Below, piece after piece: positions 55,750 through 64,000 of a DNA stretch of 64,000 bases. Origin of the DNA: Pseudomonas sp. P5_109 (GTDB lineage: Bacteria; Pseudomonadota; Gammaproteobacteria; Pseudomonadales; Pseudomonadaceae); NCBI RefSeq assembly GCF_034009455.1, contig NZ_CP125380.1, positions 6,553,001-6,617,000 on the forward strand. The letters are read 5' to 3'. Both the position numbers and the translations under genes were made by a program. The notes beneath the pieces were generated by a model. It saw only the letters and a list, made by a program, of their open reading frames with translations. It made no database searches and was not told the origin of the DNA. The first letter of the stretch is position 1. Every line of letters begins with the position of its first letter.

Positions 55750-56208
55750 ATGTCCAACGCACCCCATGCCCATCACTTACGCACCGGCCGCTACTCGGAA
55801 AACGGCCGGATTTATTTGCTCACAGCTGTCACCCACCAGCGACAACCCGTCTTCAAGGACTTGCATATGGGTCGTACGGTGGTAAGCGAATTCAGGAAAG
55901 CAACTGAGGACGGCCAAGCCTCTTCTATTGCCTGGGTGATCATGCCAGATCACTTTCACTGGCTGGTCGAGTTGCATAGCGGTGATTTGCCGAAACTGAT
56001 GCAAGCCACCAAATCTCGAAGCGCCCGCGCTATCAACAAAGCGAGAGGCTGTCACGAGACGCTATGGCAAAAAGGTTATTTTGACCGGGCGCTGCGTCGC
56101 GAGGACGACCTGAAAGCGATGGCCCGATACATCGTTGCCAACCCATTGCGAGCAGGGCTAGTCGACCATATCGGCAAATATCCGCTATGGGACGCCATCT
56201 GGCTCTGA
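55750..56208 (+). CDS. REP-associated tyrosine transposase (RAYT)
   Basis: 152 residues of the Y1/HUH transposase family. The HUH motif is His68-Phe-His70 in MPDHFHWLVEL, the candidate catalytic tyrosine is Tyr127 in ARYIVANPLRAG, and the RAYT-typical LWQKGYFDRALRRED precedes it. Related to IS200/IS605 TnpA but a single-copy chromosomal type that processes REP palindromes. Flanked on both sides by complete 100-bp A-type REPINs, the usual RAYT arrangement. Start ATG at 55750 with AAGGA directly upstream. All catalytic residues look intact. Confidence 0.93.
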   Translation: MSNAPHAHHLRTGRYSENGRIYLLTAVTHQRQPVFKDLHMGRTVVSEFRKATEDGQASSIAWVIMPDHFHWLVELHSGDLPKLMQATKSRSARAINKARGCHETLWQKGYFDRALRREDDLKAMARYIVANPLRAGLVDHIGKYPLWDAIWL

Positions 56209-56220
56209 AACGCAGCCAAC

Positions 56221-56320
56221 TGTAGGAGCGAGCTCGCTCGCGATGGTCGTCAACGATAACGCGTTTATTCTGGATGAACGCGTTGCCCGCTGGTTCATCG
56301 CGAGCAAGCTCGCTCCTACA
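56221..56320. repeat. A-type REPIN, right flank of RAYT
   Basis: Standard 100-bp A unit starting 13 nt after the RAYT stop. Confidence 0.93.
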
Positions 56321-56594
56321 GATAATCGTTCCATGTGAAGTTCCGCAGGCCTGCCCGCACGTCTTGTGAATGCTGCCTCCACGCTTACGACCATTCCCTC
56401 CAGCCGCCAGCCGTGTAGAATCGCGAACATTCATCGCCAGTCATCCCCGGCGGGTTTATGAGCTCAAGCTGAAGCGCGCGGCGATCCCGCAAAGTTATCG
56501 GCAACTTCCGGACACGCGGCCATTTCTGAGTGTTCCAGACGTCAATAGAAGCTCACTTCCCTTTTGATACCTGATTAGCCGCCCGGAGTGTTTC
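56321..56594. other. Spacer upstream of ilvD
   Basis: 274 bases after the RAYT flank REPIN, expected to hold the ilvD promoter and leader. No leader peptide rich in branched-chain residues or attenuator was recognised. Confidence 0.5.
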
Positions 56595-58436
56595 ATGCCT
56601 GATTACCGCTCGAAAACATCCACCCACGGCCGCAACATGGCCGGTGCCCGCGCACTGTGGCGCGCCACGGGGATGAAAGATGACGACTTCAAGAAGCCGA
56701 TCATCGCCATTGCCAACTCCTTCACCCAGTTCGTACCGGGCCACGTCCACCTCAAGGACCTGGGCCAGCTGGTTGCCCGCGAAATCGAACGCGCTGGCGG
56801 CGTGGCAAAGGAATTCAACACCATCGCTGTCGATGACGGCATCGCCATGGGCCACGACGGCATGCTGTATTCGCTGCCGAGCCGCGAGATCATCGCCGAC
56901 TCCGTCGAGTACATGGTCAACGCCCACTGCGCCGACGCCATCGTCTGCATTTCCAACTGCGACAAGATCACCCCTGGCATGCTGATGGCGTCCCTGCGCC
57001 TGAACATCCCGGTGATCTTCGTTTCCGGCGGTCCGATGGAAGCCGGCAAGACCAAACTCGCTTCCCACGGCCTCGACCTGGTCGACGCCATGGTGATCGC
57101 CGCCGACTCCAGCGCTTCTGACGAGAAAGTCGCTGAGTACGAGCGCAGCGCCTGCCCGACCTGCGGTTCGTGCTCCGGCATGTTCACCGCCAACTCGATG
57201 AACTGCCTGGTCGAAGCACTGGGCCTGGCACTGCCTGGCAACGGTTCGACCCTGGCCACCCACAGCGACCGCGAGCAGCTGTTCCTGCAGGCCGGCCGCA
57301 CCATCGTCGAGCTGTGCAAGCGTTACTACTTTGATAACGACGAGTCGGTATTGCCGCGCAACATCGCCAACTTCCAGGCGTTCGAGAACGCCATGACCCT
57401 GGACATCGCCATGGGCGGTTCCACCAACACCATCCTGCACTTGCTGGCCGCCGCCCAGGAAGCCGAGATCGATTTCGACCTGCGCGATATCGACCGTCTG
57501 TCCCGTCACGTGCCGCAACTGTGCAAGGTCGCGCCGAACATCCAGAAGTACCACATGGAAGACGTGCACCGCGCCGGCGGCATCTTCAGCATCCTCGGTT
57601 CGCTGGCCCGTGGCGGCTTGCTGCACACCCAGCTGCCGACCGTGCACAGCCGCAGCATGGAAGAAGCCATCGCCAAGTGGGACATTACCCAGACTAACGA
57701 TGAAGCCGTGCATCACTTCTTCAAGGCTGGCCCTGCGGGCATCCCGACGCAAACCGCGTTCAGCCAGTCGACCCGTTGGGAAACCCTGGACGACGACCGT
57801 GAGAACGGCTGCATCCGCAGTGTCGAGCACGCGTACTCGCAAGAAGGCGGCCTGGCCGTTCTCTACGGCAACATCGCCCTGGACGGCTGCGTGGTGAAAA
57901 CCGCCGGCGTCGACGAGTCGATCCACGTGTTCGAAGGCAACGCCAAGATCTTCGAAAGCCAGGACAGCGCCGTGCGCGGCATCCTCGCCGACGAAGTGAA
58001 GGAAGGCGACATCGTCATCATTCGCTACGAAGGCCCGAAAGGCGGCCCGGGCATGCAGGAAATGCTCTACCCGACTTCGTACCTGAAATCCAAAGGCCTG
58101 GGCAAAGCCTGCGCCCTGCTCACCGACGGCCGTTTCTCCGGCGGCACCTCGGGCCTATCCATCGGCCACGCTTCGCCTGAAGCGGCTGCCGGTGGTGCGA
58201 TTGGTCTGGTGCAGGACGGCGATAAAGTGCTGATCGACATTCCGAACCGCTCGATCAACCTGTTGGTCAGCGACGAAGAACTGGCGGCACGCCGGGTCGA
58301 GCAGGACAAGAAAGGCTGGAAACCGGTGGAAGTGCGTCCACGCAAAGTGACCACCGCGTTGAAAGCCTACGCCCTGCTGGCCACCAGTGCCGACAAGGGT
58401 GCTGTGCGTAACAAGGCGATGCTTGACGGGCTGTAA
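56595..58436 (+). CDS. ilvD: Dihydroxy-acid dehydratase
   Basis: 613 residues. Penultimate step of valine, isoleucine and leucine synthesis. Iron-sulfur ligands in [12 protein letters not shown] and [18 protein letters not shown], with Cys in the C-terminal half and [14 protein letters not shown] near the active site. Single gene with its own terminator. Cytoplasmic. Confidence 0.97.
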   Translation: MPDYRSKTSTHGRNMAGARALWRATGMKDDDFKKPIIAIANSFTQFVPGHVHLKDLGQLVAREIERAGGVAKEFNTIAVDDGIAMGHDGMLYSLPSREIIADSVEYMVNAHCADAIVCISNCDKITPGMLMASLRLNIPVIFVSGGPMEAGKTKLASHGLDLVDAMVIAADSSASDEKVAEYERSACPTCGSCSGMFTANSMNCLVEALGLALPGNGSTLATHSDREQLFLQAGRTIVELCKRYYFDNDESVLPRNIANFQAFENAMTLDIAMGGSTNTILHLLAAAQEAEIDFDLRDIDRLSRHVPQLCKVAPNIQKYHMEDVHRAGGIFSILGSLARGGLLHTQLPTVHSRSMEEAIAKWDITQTNDEAVHHFFKAGPAGIPTQTAFSQSTRWETLDDDRENGCIRSVEHAYSQEGGLAVLYGNIALDGCVVKTAGVDESIHVFEGNAKIFESQDSAVRGILADEVKEGDIVIIRYEGPKGGPGMQEMLYPTSYLKSKGLGKACALLTDGRFSGGTSGLSIGHASPEAAAGGAIGLVQDGDKVLIDIPNRSINLLVSDEELAARRVEQDKKGWKPVEVRPRKVTTALKAYALLATSADKGAVRNKAMLDGL

Positions 58437-58456
58437 GCGTTAACCGTCGAACATGA

Positions 58457-58487
58457 AAATGCCCCGCCAAGTGCGGGGCATTTTTTT
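58457..58487 (+). terminator. Intrinsic terminator of ilvD
   Basis: Stem gccccgc / gcggggc with a 5-nt loop, extended by A/T pairs, followed by seven T, 20 nt after the ilvD stop. Confidence 0.95.
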
Positions 58488-58499
58488 GCGCCGATCCCC

Positions 58500-58599
58500 T
58501 GTAGGAGCGAGCTTGCTCGCGATGGTCGTCAACGATAACGCTGGCATCCTGACACCCTGCGGCGTTCTCAGGTTCATCGCGAGCAAGCTCGCTCCTACA
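58500..58599. repeat. A-type REPIN (100 bp)
   Basis: Standard A unit between convergent ilvD and the DUF6124-like gene. Confidence 0.93.
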
Positions 58600-58615
58600 G
58601 TGGGCGTCACATCGA

Positions 58616-58864
58616 TCAGTCCTGCGGGTCGAGATTATCCAGCGCCTGATTCACCGCCAATTCGCCCAGCATGATCACCTGTGCAATCCCCAGCATCGTG
58701 CTGCGTTGCGAACCTTCCAGCAGTGCGGCGAAATCGCTGGCCATGACATTGGCCGAGGCGAGGGATTCGCAGGCGTGGGCCAACAGGGTTTCGGTGTCGA
58801 GGCCGGGGGCGATGACGAATGTTCGGCTGGGTTTGCGCGGAGGATCGGGGGTAATTTTGAGCAT
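58616..58864 (-). CDS. Small DUF6124/DUF3077-like protein
   Basis: 82 residues, no signal peptide or TM segment. The segment ETLLAHACESLASANVMASDFA and the ending ELAVNQALDNLDP resemble, from memory, a family of small Pseudomonas proteins labelled DUF6124 (or DUF3077); many of those have a longer N-terminal half. Function unknown. Strong ribosome site AAGGAG 8 nt before the ATG, and this site is complementary to sequence within the upstream structured region. REPIN downstream. Confidence 0.75.
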   Translation of the reverse strand: MLKITPDPPRKPSRTFVIAPGLDTETLLAHACESLASANVMASDFAALLEGSQRSTMLGIAQVIMLGELAVNQALDNLDPQD

Positions 58865-59220
58865 AGATAAAACTCCTTACACCATAAGACAAGGAGCCAT
58901 CACCCTCGCTACCAAACGAAGGGTGGCGGCCATGCGCAGGTTGGTAGACCGGGGTGTAAGGAAACCGGCGCGCCCGAAAGCGCCCTGTGCATGACCACCA
59001 TAAAAAGCAGAGACGCAAGAACGCCTGCAAATCATGATGCTTTGCACCCTACACAGCCGGGCTACCAAACCCGATCACTGATGCTCAGTGACAGGTAGAC
59101 GGTAGATTCCAGGAGTAAGGCGCACAAGCCGGCGGATTCTGGCGTAGTCGTAGGCCCTTACGCAAGAATGCGTAGGTTGCGACTGTAAGGAGATGTCGTT
59201 CGAGCGGAGGCTTTCATTGC
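58865..59220 (-). promoter_or_regulatory. Structured leader of the DUF6124-like gene
   Basis: Read on the minus strand. TCCTTACACC (58962-58953) is the exact complement of GGTGTAAGGA (58883-58874), which contains the Shine-Dalgarno. A second anti-SD copy, CTCCTTAC, lies near 59192-59185. Other hairpins: TCACTGA/TCAGTGA (around 59075-59091), GGCGC/GCGCC (58967-58984), CACCCT/AGGGTG (58901-58925). The string GTTTGGTAGC occurs twice. A reading frame (59068-58877, or from ATG 59035) stops with the TAA of TAAGGAG. It looks like a cis-acting translational control element. Confidence 0.5.
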
Positions 59221-59231
59221 ACCGATTGGCC

Positions 59232-59257
59232 CCATCGCGGGCAAGCCCGTTCCCACA
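59232..59257. repeat. Solo REP, C/B-like
   Basis: Single arm ccatcgcgggcaagcccgttcccaca without a partner; a mixed variant of the C and B arms. Beside the structured leader. Confidence 0.7.
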
Positions 59258-59302
59258 GGGGATCTTCGGTGTTCACACGGCCTGGGTTTCACCCGAGAAC
59301 TT

Positions 59303-59402
59303 TGTAGGAGCGAGCTTGCTCGCGATGAACGCAAAGACACCGCGCTAAATCAGAAAGCACGCGCCATCGTTAACGACCATCGCGAGCAAGCTCGCTCCTA
59401 CA
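59303..59402. repeat. A-type REPIN (100 bp)
   Basis: Arms as in other A units, but the inner spacer is in the opposite orientation relative to the copies at 12149 and 58500 (gttaacgaccatcg near the right arm). Lies 14 nt after the pchP stop. Confidence 0.92.
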
Positions 59403-59416
59403 GTAGCTACCCGGTC

Positions 59417-60472
59417 TTACTGGATTTCTTCAGGCTTGACGATCACCCAGTTCTTGTCGGCAGTCACGGTGAGCCCTTCCTTGGCCTGGGCTGCGGCGTT
59501 CTTGGCCATCATGCCCTGGATCTGGGTCATGTACTTGTCCTTGCGGTTGACCCACAGGTGGATGCCGCCCTTGGCCACGTCAACACTGTGGAACAGCATG
59601 TAGCCGTCACTGGTCGGGGTATCGCCGCCGACCAGCACCGGTTTTTTCCACTCATCGATGTAGGTCAGGATCGCCGCTTGTTTGCCGGCCATCCAGGTCG
59701 CCGGGGTCCACAGGTACGGGGTCAGTTCCAGGCCGAGGTTGGCCTTCTCGTCATATTTGCCGGCGGTGATCTGCTTGCGCGCGGTGGTCAATTCGCCGGT
59801 TTTTTGATCCTTGAGCAGCAGCGACACGCCGATCACGTTCTGCGGTTTGACGTTGTAGCCGTACTTCGGATCGGCCGCGACCATGCGCACCAATTCTTCG
59901 GAGGCGGCGGTCATCACGTAGACCTCGATGCCGTTCTCCATCAGTTTGTTGTACAGCTCTTGCTGGCCGGTGAAGATTTTCGGCGGGTTGACGTCGAGTT
60001 TCTTGACCACATCGCCTTCGTAATAAGTGGCCGGTACCGGTTTGCCGGACGCCATCATTTCGTCAACATAGCCCTTGAGTTCCTTGAGCGTAAAGCCAGA
60101 GAACACCTGGGCGACCCATGGGTAGCAGACCATGTCGTCGACTTCGCAGAGGCGGTAGTAGTAGCTGAACAGGCTTTCCTTGTGATCGGCAGTGTCTTTG
60201 AACGGCATCAGCTTCAGGGAGGGATCGAGCTTGTCGCGGGTGATCAGGCCTTTGTTCTCCATGAACGGCAGCAACGACTCTTCGAGGTCGTAGCGGTAAC
60301 TGGTGTTGTCCATGTCGAACACCGCGTAGTTACCCTTGTTGGCGTTAGCCGCGATCATCGCGTCCAGCACCTTGGCCTGATCGGCCGGCCAGTGTTTCAG
60401 ATCCGTTGCGAGAACCTGGCCGGCAAGGCCAAGGCAAATTGCTGCAGCCAGAAATTTCGGTGCGAACTTCAT
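59417..60472 (-). CDS. pchP: Phosphorylcholine phosphatase
   Basis: 351 residues with a signal peptide (FLAAAICLGLAGQVLA). A HAD-type phosphatase: motif I FDMDNTSYR, motif II around VYVMTAAS, motif III GGDTPTSDGY. These match the residues described for P. aeruginosa PchP, a periplasmic enzyme releasing choline from phosphorylcholine. The start is placed at the second ATG of MHMKF because GGAG is 8 nt upstream of it; the open frame extends 58 codons further without support. Divergent from the cystine transporter across about 240 nt. Confidence 0.88.
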   Translation of the reverse strand: MKFAPKFLAAAICLGLAGQVLATDLKHWPADQAKVLDAMIAANANKGNYAVFDMDNTSYRYDLEESLLPFMENKGLITRDKLDPSLKLMPFKDTADHKESLFSYYYRLCEVDDMVCYPWVAQVFSGFTLKELKGYVDEMMASGKPVPATYYEGDVVKKLDVNPPKIFTGQQELYNKLMENGIEVYVMTAASEELVRMVAADPKYGYNVKPQNVIGVSLLLKDQKTGELTTARKQITAGKYDEKANLGLELTPYLWTPATWMAGKQAAILTYIDEWKKPVLVGGDTPTSDGYMLFHSVDVAKGGIHLWVNRKDKYMTQIQGMMAKNAAAQAKEGLTVTADKNWVIVKPEEIQ

Positions 60473-60713
60473 GTGCATATCTCCCTGAATGAAAGACATC
60501 GACGCTAACAAATAAGTGTGACAGTCCTCGTCTGTCAGCGACCGCCCACGTCCCTTTCGCGTCAGTTGCATTTCTGACAGCGACATCCGCTTATTCCAAA
60601 AACGACAGTCACCATACGTTTTTGATATTAATTCATTAGTTTTCAAGCTGTTAGGCTTGCCGGTTCACAGCTGCCCCGGAAGGTGGCTGGCACAAGTCTC
60701 ACTCGGAGTTCTC

Positions 60714-62105
60714 ATGAATCTGCCGCTGATCCTCAATCTGCTGGTGTTCCTCGCCCTGCTCTTCGGCTTGGCGCAAACCCGCCACACCACATGGAGCCTG
60801 GCGAAAAAAGTCCTGCTCGCTCTGGTGCTGGGCGTGGCGTTCGGTGTGGCGTTGCACACTGTCTATGGTGCCGGCAACCCGGTATTGAAAGCCTCGATCG
60901 GCTGGTTCGATCTGGTGGGCAACGGTTATGTGCAACTGCTGCAAATGATCGTGATCCCGCTGGTGTTCGCCTCGATCCTCAGCGCCGTGGCGCGCCTGCA
61001 TAACGCCTCGTCCTTGGGCAAGATCAGCTTCCTGACCATTGGCACGCTGCTGTTCACCACGTCCATCGCGGCGCTGATCGGCATCGGCCTGACCAACCTG
61101 TTCGGCCTGACCGCCGAAGGCCTGGTGGCCGGCACCCAGGAAATGGCGCGCCTGCAAACCATCCAGACCGACTACGCCGGCAAGGTCGCCGACCTGAATG
61201 TGCCGCAGTTGTTGCTGTCGTTCATTCCGCAAAACCCCTTCGCCGACCTGGCGCGAGCCAAGCCGACGTCGATCATCAGCGTGGTGATTTTCGCCGCGTT
61301 CCTGGGTGTCGCCGCGCTGCAACTGCTCAAGGATGACGCCGAGAAAGGTCAGAAAGTGATCAACGCCATCGACACCCTGCAAGCCTGGGTGATGCGTCTG
61401 GTACGCCTGGTGATGAAGCTGACCCCGTACGGCGTGCTGGCGCTGATGACCAAAGTGGTTGCCGGTTCGAACCTGCAAGACATCATCAAGCTCGGCAGTT
61501 TTGTCGTGGTGTCGTACATCGGCCTCGGTCTGATGTTCGTGGTGCATGGCGTGCTGGTGTCGGCCGCCGGGATCAACCCACTGCGCTTCTTCCGCAAGAT
61601 CTGGCCGGTGTTGACGTTTGCCTTCACCAGCCGCTCCAGCGCCGCGACGATTCCGTTGAGCATCGAAGCGCAGACCAGTCGCCTGGGCATCCCGCAGTCC
61701 ATCGCCAGTTTCGCCGCTTCGTTCGGTGCGACCATCGGCCAGAATGGCTGTGCCGGTCTGTACCCGGCGATGCTGGCGGTGATGGTGGCGCCGACCGTGG
61801 GCATCAACCCGCTGGACCCGCTGTGGATTGCGACGCTGGTGGCGATTGTCACGCTGAGTTCGGCCGGTGTGGCCGGGGTCGGTGGCGGCGCGACCTTTGC
61901 CGCGCTGATCGTGCTGCCGGCGATGGGTTTGCCGGTGTCACTGGTGGCGTTGCTGATTTCAGTCGAGCCGCTGATTGATATGGGGCGTACGGCGTTGAAC
62001 GTCAGTGGTTCGATGACGGCGGGGGCGATTACCAGTCAGGTGATGCAGCAGACTGATAAGGCGCTGCTGGATTCGGATGAGCATTCGGAGTTGGCTCACG
62101 CTTAA
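60714..62105 (+). CDS. tcyP: L-cystine symporter, TcyP type
   Basis: 463 residues, a sodium/dicarboxylate symporter (DAACS) fold with about eight helices and re-entrant loops. [17 protein letters not shown] is the serine-rich hairpin 1 and [18 protein letters not shown] the following transport segment. Length and motifs match the TcyP/YdjN cystine carriers. Start [12 protein letters not shown] at 60714; upstream in-frame codons are leader. Inner membrane, cystine/sulfur uptake. Confidence 0.88.
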   Translation: MNLPLILNLLVFLALLFGLAQTRHTTWSLAKKVLLALVLGVAFGVALHTVYGAGNPVLKASIGWFDLVGNGYVQLLQMIVIPLVFASILSAVARLHNASSLGKISFLTIGTLLFTTSIAALIGIGLTNLFGLTAEGLVAGTQEMARLQTIQTDYAGKVADLNVPQLLLSFIPQNPFADLARAKPTSIISVVIFAAFLGVAALQLLKDDAEKGQKVINAIDTLQAWVMRLVRLVMKLTPYGVLALMTKVVAGSNLQDIIKLGSFVVVSYIGLGLMFVVHGVLVSAAGINPLRFFRKIWPVLTFAFTSRSSAATIPLSIEAQTSRLGIPQSIASFAASFGATIGQNGCAGLYPAMLAVMVAPTVGINPLDPLWIATLVAIVTLSSAGVAGVGGGATFAALIVLPAMGLPVSLVALLISVEPLIDMGRTALNVSGSMTAGAITSQVMQQTDKALLDSDEHSELAHA

Positions 62106-62130
62106 GTCTTTCAGCGACTGAGCCGGCCTC

Positions 62131-62205
62131 TTCGCGAGCAAGCCCGCTCCCACAGGGGATTTGTGTCGATCACAGATCCAATGTGGGAGCGGGCTTGCTC
62201 GCGAA
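62131..62205. repeat. C-type REP pair, outward (75 bp)
   Basis: ttcgcgagcaagcccgctcc then gggagcgggcttgctcgcgaa, between convergent tcyP and folA. Confidence 0.9.
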
Positions 62206-62209
62206 GCTT

Positions 62210-62722
62210 TTAAGCTTTTTCCCAGACTTCGAAGCTGTATGCCGGCTTATCGCCTTCCGCCGGATTCGGAACATTCGAAACCAGTTTCCACTGGTTCAAA
62301 TCAAACTCCGGAAACCACGCATCCCCTTCCGGGCTCAGCGCCACGCGGGTCAGGTACAAGCGATCGGCCTGCGCCATTCCTTGCGCATACAACTGCGCAC
62401 CGCCAATCAGCATCAGCTCATCGACGCCCTGTTCCTTCGCCCATTCTTCAGCGCGAATAACGGCAGCTTCCAGCGATGGGTAAACCTCCGCACCTTCCAA
62501 CACCAGATCCGCCTGCCGGCTGACCACGATGTTCAAGCGGCCCGGCAACGGCCGACCGAGGGAATCCCAGGTCTTGCGCCCCATGATGATCGGCTTGCCG
62601 AGGGTGGTGGCCTTGAAGTATTTGAAGTCCCCCGGCAGGTGCCAGGGCATGCTGTTGTCGACGCCGATCACGCGGTTTTCACCGAGGGCTGCGATCAGGC
62701 TGAGGGGGAGTGATTTAGTCAT
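62210..62722 (-). CDS. folA: Dihydrofolate reductase
   Basis: 170 residues. NADPH-dependent reduction of dihydrofolate. Family marks: ALGENRVIGVDNSMPWHLPGDFKYFK (Met20-type loop and acidic active-site residue), IMGRKTWDSLGRPLPGR, LMLIGGAQLYA. This is the target of trimethoprim; nothing in the sequence suggests a resistant allele. Start MTKSLPLSLIAA at 62722. The last codons abut the C-type repeat. Confidence 0.96.
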   Translation of the reverse strand: MTKSLPLSLIAALGENRVIGVDNSMPWHLPGDFKYFKATTLGKPIIMGRKTWDSLGRPLPGRLNIVVSRQADLVLEGAEVYPSLEAAVIRAEEWAKEQGVDELMLIGGAQLYAQGMAQADRLYLTRVALSPEGDAWFPEFDLNQWKLVSNVPNPAEGDKPAYSFEVWEKA

Positions 62723-62807
62723 GCCGGCGAGGATAGCAGAGCCGGGCTTTCGCCGATAAGCGCCACAGCGGTTATGCTCACAGCTCAATTAAGCGACGGG
62801 ATGCCGC

Positions 62808-64000
62808 GTGACTGAACTCAATACCCTCTGGCTGACAGAAACCATTCGACTGCGCGAAGAACACGCAGGTCCCCTGGAAGACCTTGAAGCCAACCGACTG
62901 GCCCGCAGCGCGGGCGGCGATTTGCCGTCGCGCATTCAACGCCGGGCCTTGTGGCTGGCTGAACGCGATGGCCTGGCTGCGGCCCTCAAGCACTGGCTGC
63001 AAGGCGCACGCCTGGCGCTGATCGTTATGGCGGTGTTGGCCGTGATCAGCGGCGCCGGCCTGGCCTTCGCGGCAATGGGCGATGGCCTGCACCCGGTGAA
63101 CGTATTCTGGGCCTTGGGCAGCCTGCTCGGGCTCAATCTGATCCTGCTGCTGAGCTGGGCACTGGGCCTGATGTTTGCCGGTGAACATGGCGCCAGCCTC
63201 GGGCGCCTGTGGCTATGGCTCAGTGAAAAGCTCGCCCGGGACGCCAAAGCCGCGCAACTGGCCCCTGCCTTGCTCCTGTTGCTGCAACGCCAGAAACTCA
63301 ATCGCTGGGCCATCGGCGTGCTGGTCAACGGCTTGTGGTTGCTGGCGATGCTCAGTGCCTTGGTGATTCTGCTGACACTGATGGCGACCCGACGCTACGG
63401 CTTCGTCTGGGAAACCACGATCCTCAGTGCCGACACCTTTATTGCCGTCACCCAGGCCCTTGGCGCGCTACCGGCTCTGCTCGGCTTCAGCGTGCCGACC
63501 GAGGAGATGATCCGCGCCAGTGGTGATGCTGCACTGAACATTGAAAGCGCCCGGCAGGCCTGGGCCGCGTGGCTGGTGGGGGTGCTGCTGGTCTACGGCG
63601 TATTGCCGCGCTTGCTGCTCGCACTGTTTTGCCTGTGGCGCTGGAAAGCGGGGCAAACCGCCCTGCGCCTGGACTTGAACCTGCCCGGTTACGCGCAATT
63701 GCGCGAGCGCTTGATGCCTACCAGCGAGCGCCTCGGTGTCAGCGATGCGGCACCGGCGCAATTGCATCGCGTGGAAAGCGGCGTCAGCGAACAGCAAAGC
63801 GACGGCGCGCTGTTGGTTGCCATCGAGCTGGATGACCAGCGCCCGTGGCCGCCGCAATTGCCGAAAAACGTCAGCAACGCCGGCATCCTCGACAGTCGCG
63901 AATCGCGGCACAAACTCCTCGAACAACTGAGCCGCTTTCCCCCGGCGCGCCTGGCCATCGCCTGCGATCCACAGCGCTCGCCGGATCGCGGCAGCCTGGC
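62808..64000 (+). CDS. DUF2868 membrane protein, 3' end outside window
   Basis: The frame stays open from GTG 62808 to the window end (at least 397 residues), so the gene is cut. The N-terminus TELNTLWLTETIRLREEHAG is followed by four hydrophobic segments: about residues 66-90, 102-124, 163-192 and 246-272. A soluble C-terminal part begins after that. Matches the DUF2868 family, often paired with a DUF3482 GTPase gene downstream, which would lie beyond the window. Divergent from folA. Function unknown. Confidence 0.85.
   Translation, partial: MTELNTLWLTETIRLREEHAGPLEDLEANRLARSAGGDLPSRIQRRALWLAERDGLAAALKHWLQGARLALIVMAVLAVISGAGLAFAAMGDGLHPVNVFWALGSLLGLNLILLLSWALGLMFAGEHGASLGRLWLWLSEKLARDAKAAQLAPALLLLLQRQKLNRWAIGVLVNGLWLLAMLSALVILLTLMATRRYGFVWETTILSADTFIAVTQALGALPALLGFSVPTEEMIRASGDAALNIESARQAWAAWLVGVLLVYGVLPRLLLALFCLWRWKAGQTALRLDLNLPGYAQLRERLMPTSERLGVSDAAPAQLHRVESGVSEQQSDGALLVAIELDDQRPWPPQLPKNVSNAGILDSRESRHKLLEQLSRFPPARLAIACDPQRSPDRGSL

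Noticed and set aside
56553..57926. 457-codon open frame opposite to ilvD
   Set aside because: Antisense shadow of ilvD; no recognisable domain.
58671..58994. Plus-strand 107-codon frame over the DUF6124-like gene and its leader
   Set aside because: It is antisense to a gene with a good ribosome site, and its second half runs through inverted repeats.

Overview
The window is chromosomal DNA of a Pseudomonas, most likely of the P. fluorescens group. It is GC-rich, and the proteins are near-identical in type and order to the P. aeruginosa stretch running from folA/ilvD through rpoH-ftsXEY, metXW, pyrRBC', gshB and the pil-chp genes. It also carries several families of short interspersed REP palindromes typical of fluorescent pseudomonads. 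No tRNA, rRNA, CRISPR array, insertion sequence or prophage was recognised. About 61 protein genes are called; the first and the last are cut by the window edges.

Layout. 1-1453: the 3' part of a class-3 lipase-fold protein, possibly a type VI secretion effector. 1831-11930 (minus): the Pil-Chp chemosensory operon pilG-pilH-pilI-pilJ-chpA-chpC, without pilK and chpB. 12288-18277 (plus): gshB, tonB3, yqgE/algH, ruvX, pyrR, pyrB and a catalytically dead dihydroorotase (pyrC'). 18377-20885: a TM2 protein, an NlpC/P60 peptidase and pilT (no pilU beside it). 20942-27922 (plus): yggS-proC-yggT-yggU, metX-metW-DUF4426-rdgB-hemW and a DUF3392 protein. 28039-35560: trmB, thiG, thiS, DUF423, mtgA, rpoH and ftsY-ftsE-ftsX. 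35904-43343: two successive pairs of M16 peptidase genes separated by rsmD, then a YheT hydrolase and an AraC regulator. 44308-49742: sseA, then the long-chain alcohol oxidation system laoR/laoC-laoB-laoA. 49858-54111: coaD, ferredoxin, mutM, an HDOD protein and rlmI. 54360-56208: an AT-richer drug-efflux gene and a REP-associated tyrosine transposase (RAYT), the least core-like part. 56595-64000: ilvD, a small DUF6124-like gene with a long structured leader, pchP, a cystine transporter, folA and a truncated DUF2868 membrane protein.

The repeats are the main non-coding theme. Four palindrome families are present, called here A (GTAGGAGCGAGC...), B (GTAGGAGCCGGC...), C (GTGGGAGCGGGC...) and D (GTGGCGAGGGGGC...). 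They occur as paired, inverted units (REPINs) in many intergenic spaces, twice inside operons (pilI/pilJ and laoB/laoA), and once inside the reading frame of chpA, where the repeat is translated. The RAYT gene is flanked on both sides by 100-bp A-type units, which points to it as their mobiliser.

The best candidate for something undescribed is the region 58865-59220 upstream of the small DUF6124-like gene. It is dense in inverted repeats. One segment is exactly complementary to the gene's Shine-Dalgarno, a second upstream copy of that anti-SD could compete with it, and a leader reading frame ends inside the Shine-Dalgarno. Other points worth checking are a hairpin that occludes the ribosome site of the third M16 gene, twin palindromes in the laoR/laoC spacer and an AlgU-like promoter before rpoH. 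All functional statements rest on reading motifs and recalling families; no database search was run.
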